A stretch of DNA of 64,000 nt, from assembly GCF_900142515.1 (NCBI RefSeq), contig NZ_FRBC01000017.1, positions 1 through 64,000 on the forward strand, read 5' to 3'. Under the pieces are notes generated by a model. The model was not told the origin of the DNA and searched no databases. It saw nothing but the letters and a program-made list of their open reading frames with translations. Within the stretch, counting starts at the first letter, position 1. Every line of letters begins with the position of its first letter. The stretch comes from Pseudoselenomonas ruminantium (GTDB lineage Bacteria; Bacillota; Negativicutes; Selenomonadales; Selenomonadaceae). The position numbers and the translations under genes were made by a program. Shown in pieces: positions 63,267 to 64,000 of this stretch.

Positions 63267-64000
63267 CAGAATCTTACCTCCACGCCCCGTGATTTTAGAT
63301 ATTCTTTAACCTGACGCACCGTAAACTGGCCATAGTGGAACACAGAAGCAGCCAGGACTGCATCCGCTTTCCCCTCTGTCAGCACATCATAAAAATGCTC
63401 CAGTTTGCCTGCACCGCCGGAAGCGATAACCGGGACATCCACCGCTTCCGAAACAGCTCTTGTCAGAGCTATATCATAACCATCCTTCGTACCGTCAGCA
63501 TCCATACTGGTCAGGAGAATCTCCCCCGCACCTAAGGCCACGGCTTTCTTTATCCATTCCAGACAATCCAGTCCCGTAGGCGTACGGCCGCCATTCACAA
63601 AAACTTCCCATTTTCCCTCGCCGCTGCGGCGGGCATCCACCGCCAGCACGATACACTGACGGCCAAATTTTTCTGCCCCCTCACGAATCAGTTCAGGATT
63701 CTTGATAGCCGCCGTATTCACGGAAACCTTGTCGGCACCAGCCTTCAGCATCCGGCGCATATCCTCCACCGTGCGGATACCGCCGCCTACGGTAAAGGGA
63801 ATGAAAACCTGGCTGGCACAATCCCGGGCCACCTGCACGATGGTATCCCGCTTGTCACTGGAAGCCGTAATATCCAGAAACACCAATTCATCGGCCCGCT
63901 CTTTGTCATAACGAGCTGCCAGCTCCACCGGATCACCGGCATCCCGCAGCCCCACAAAATTCGTACCCTTGACCACGCGTCCATCTTTGACATCCAGACA
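63266..64000 (-). CDS. hisF: HisF, imidazole glycerol phosphate synthase cyclase subunit (partial, 5' end beyond window)
   Basis: The frame is open from 64000; the first visible residues are [22 protein letters not shown], so about nine N-terminal residues (MLAKRIIPC-like) are missing. '[31 protein letters not shown]', '[13 protein letters not shown]', '[13 protein letters not shown]'. Makes imidazole glycerol phosphate and AICAR with HisH. Coupled to hisIE. Confidence 0.97.
   Translation of the reverse strand, partial: CLDVKDGRVVKGTNFVGLRDAGDPVELAARYDKERADELVFLDITASSDKRDTIVQVARDCASQVFIPFTVGGGIRTVEDMRRMLKAGADKVSVNTAAIKNPELIREGAEKFGRQCIVLAVDARRSGEGKWEVFVNGGRTPTGLDCLEWIKKAVALGAGEILLTSMDADGTKDGYDIALTRAVSEAVDVPVIASGGAGKLEHFYDVLTEGKADAVLAASVFHYGQFTVRQVKEYLKSRGVEVRF

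Overview
The window reads as chromosome of an anaerobic Firmicute of the class Negativicutes, most likely a Selenomonas/Mitsuokella-type organism (inference from gene content, not a database match). The evidence is a two-subunit B12-dependent methylmalonyl-CoA mutase with MeaB (propionate metabolism), the Firmicutes ctsR-mcsA-mcsB-clpC operon, RNase J, the order yicC-remA-gmk-rpoZ-coaBC, SpoIID, CoaBC and LytTR regulation. Almost every gene lies on the minus strand; only a LytTR response regulator and an XRE regulator are on the plus strand. No rRNA, tRNA or CRISPR array was seen.

Layout. 0-0.6 kb: end of an IS3-family element and the clpC terminator. 0.6-5.3 kb: ctsR-mcsA-mcsB-clpC heat-shock operon. 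5.3-14.3 kb: lone metal-binding lipoprotein, HTH protein, the core operon dapF-yicC-remA-gmk-rpoZ-coaBC, two tandem DUF445 membrane proteins and galU. 14.3-17.9 kb: small proteins and a LytTR two-component locus in which the kinase looks split over two genes. 17.9-23 kb: glyoxalase-like protein, unusual lactate-dehydrogenase-like protein, L,D-transpeptidase, an unlisted 52-residue membrane protein, and a FIST sensor paired with a soluble methyl-accepting protein. 23-27.7 kb: ruvA-ruvB-queH-spoIID-queA.

27.7-47.2 kb is an accessory, visibly AT-rich defence island. It holds a fused MntA-HepT toxin-antitoxin protein, then a seven-gene operon that matches BREX type 4 (brxP, brxC, pglZ, brxL) plus three extra genes: a 909-residue protein with three internal repeats at the front, and a small zinc-ribbon protein and a cysteine desulfurase at the end. 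A divergent XRE regulator shares its promoter region. Next comes a PLD-nuclease/helicase overlapping a small methyltransferase. BrxP carries a DndC-like PAPS-reductase domain and two ferredoxin-like cysteine clusters, so the system probably uses sulfur chemistry on DNA, with the desulfurase as sulfur donor (inference).

47.2-64 kb: membrane chemoreceptor, lone GspE/PilB-type ATPase, a structured non-coding stretch, then the operon mutA-mutB-meaB-msrA-like behind a cobalamin riboswitch and an intrinsic terminator. Then come dihydroxyacetone-kinase-like dhaK-dhaL with an unknown third gene, small proteins, RNase J, and hisF-hisIE at the right edge (hisF cut by the window end).
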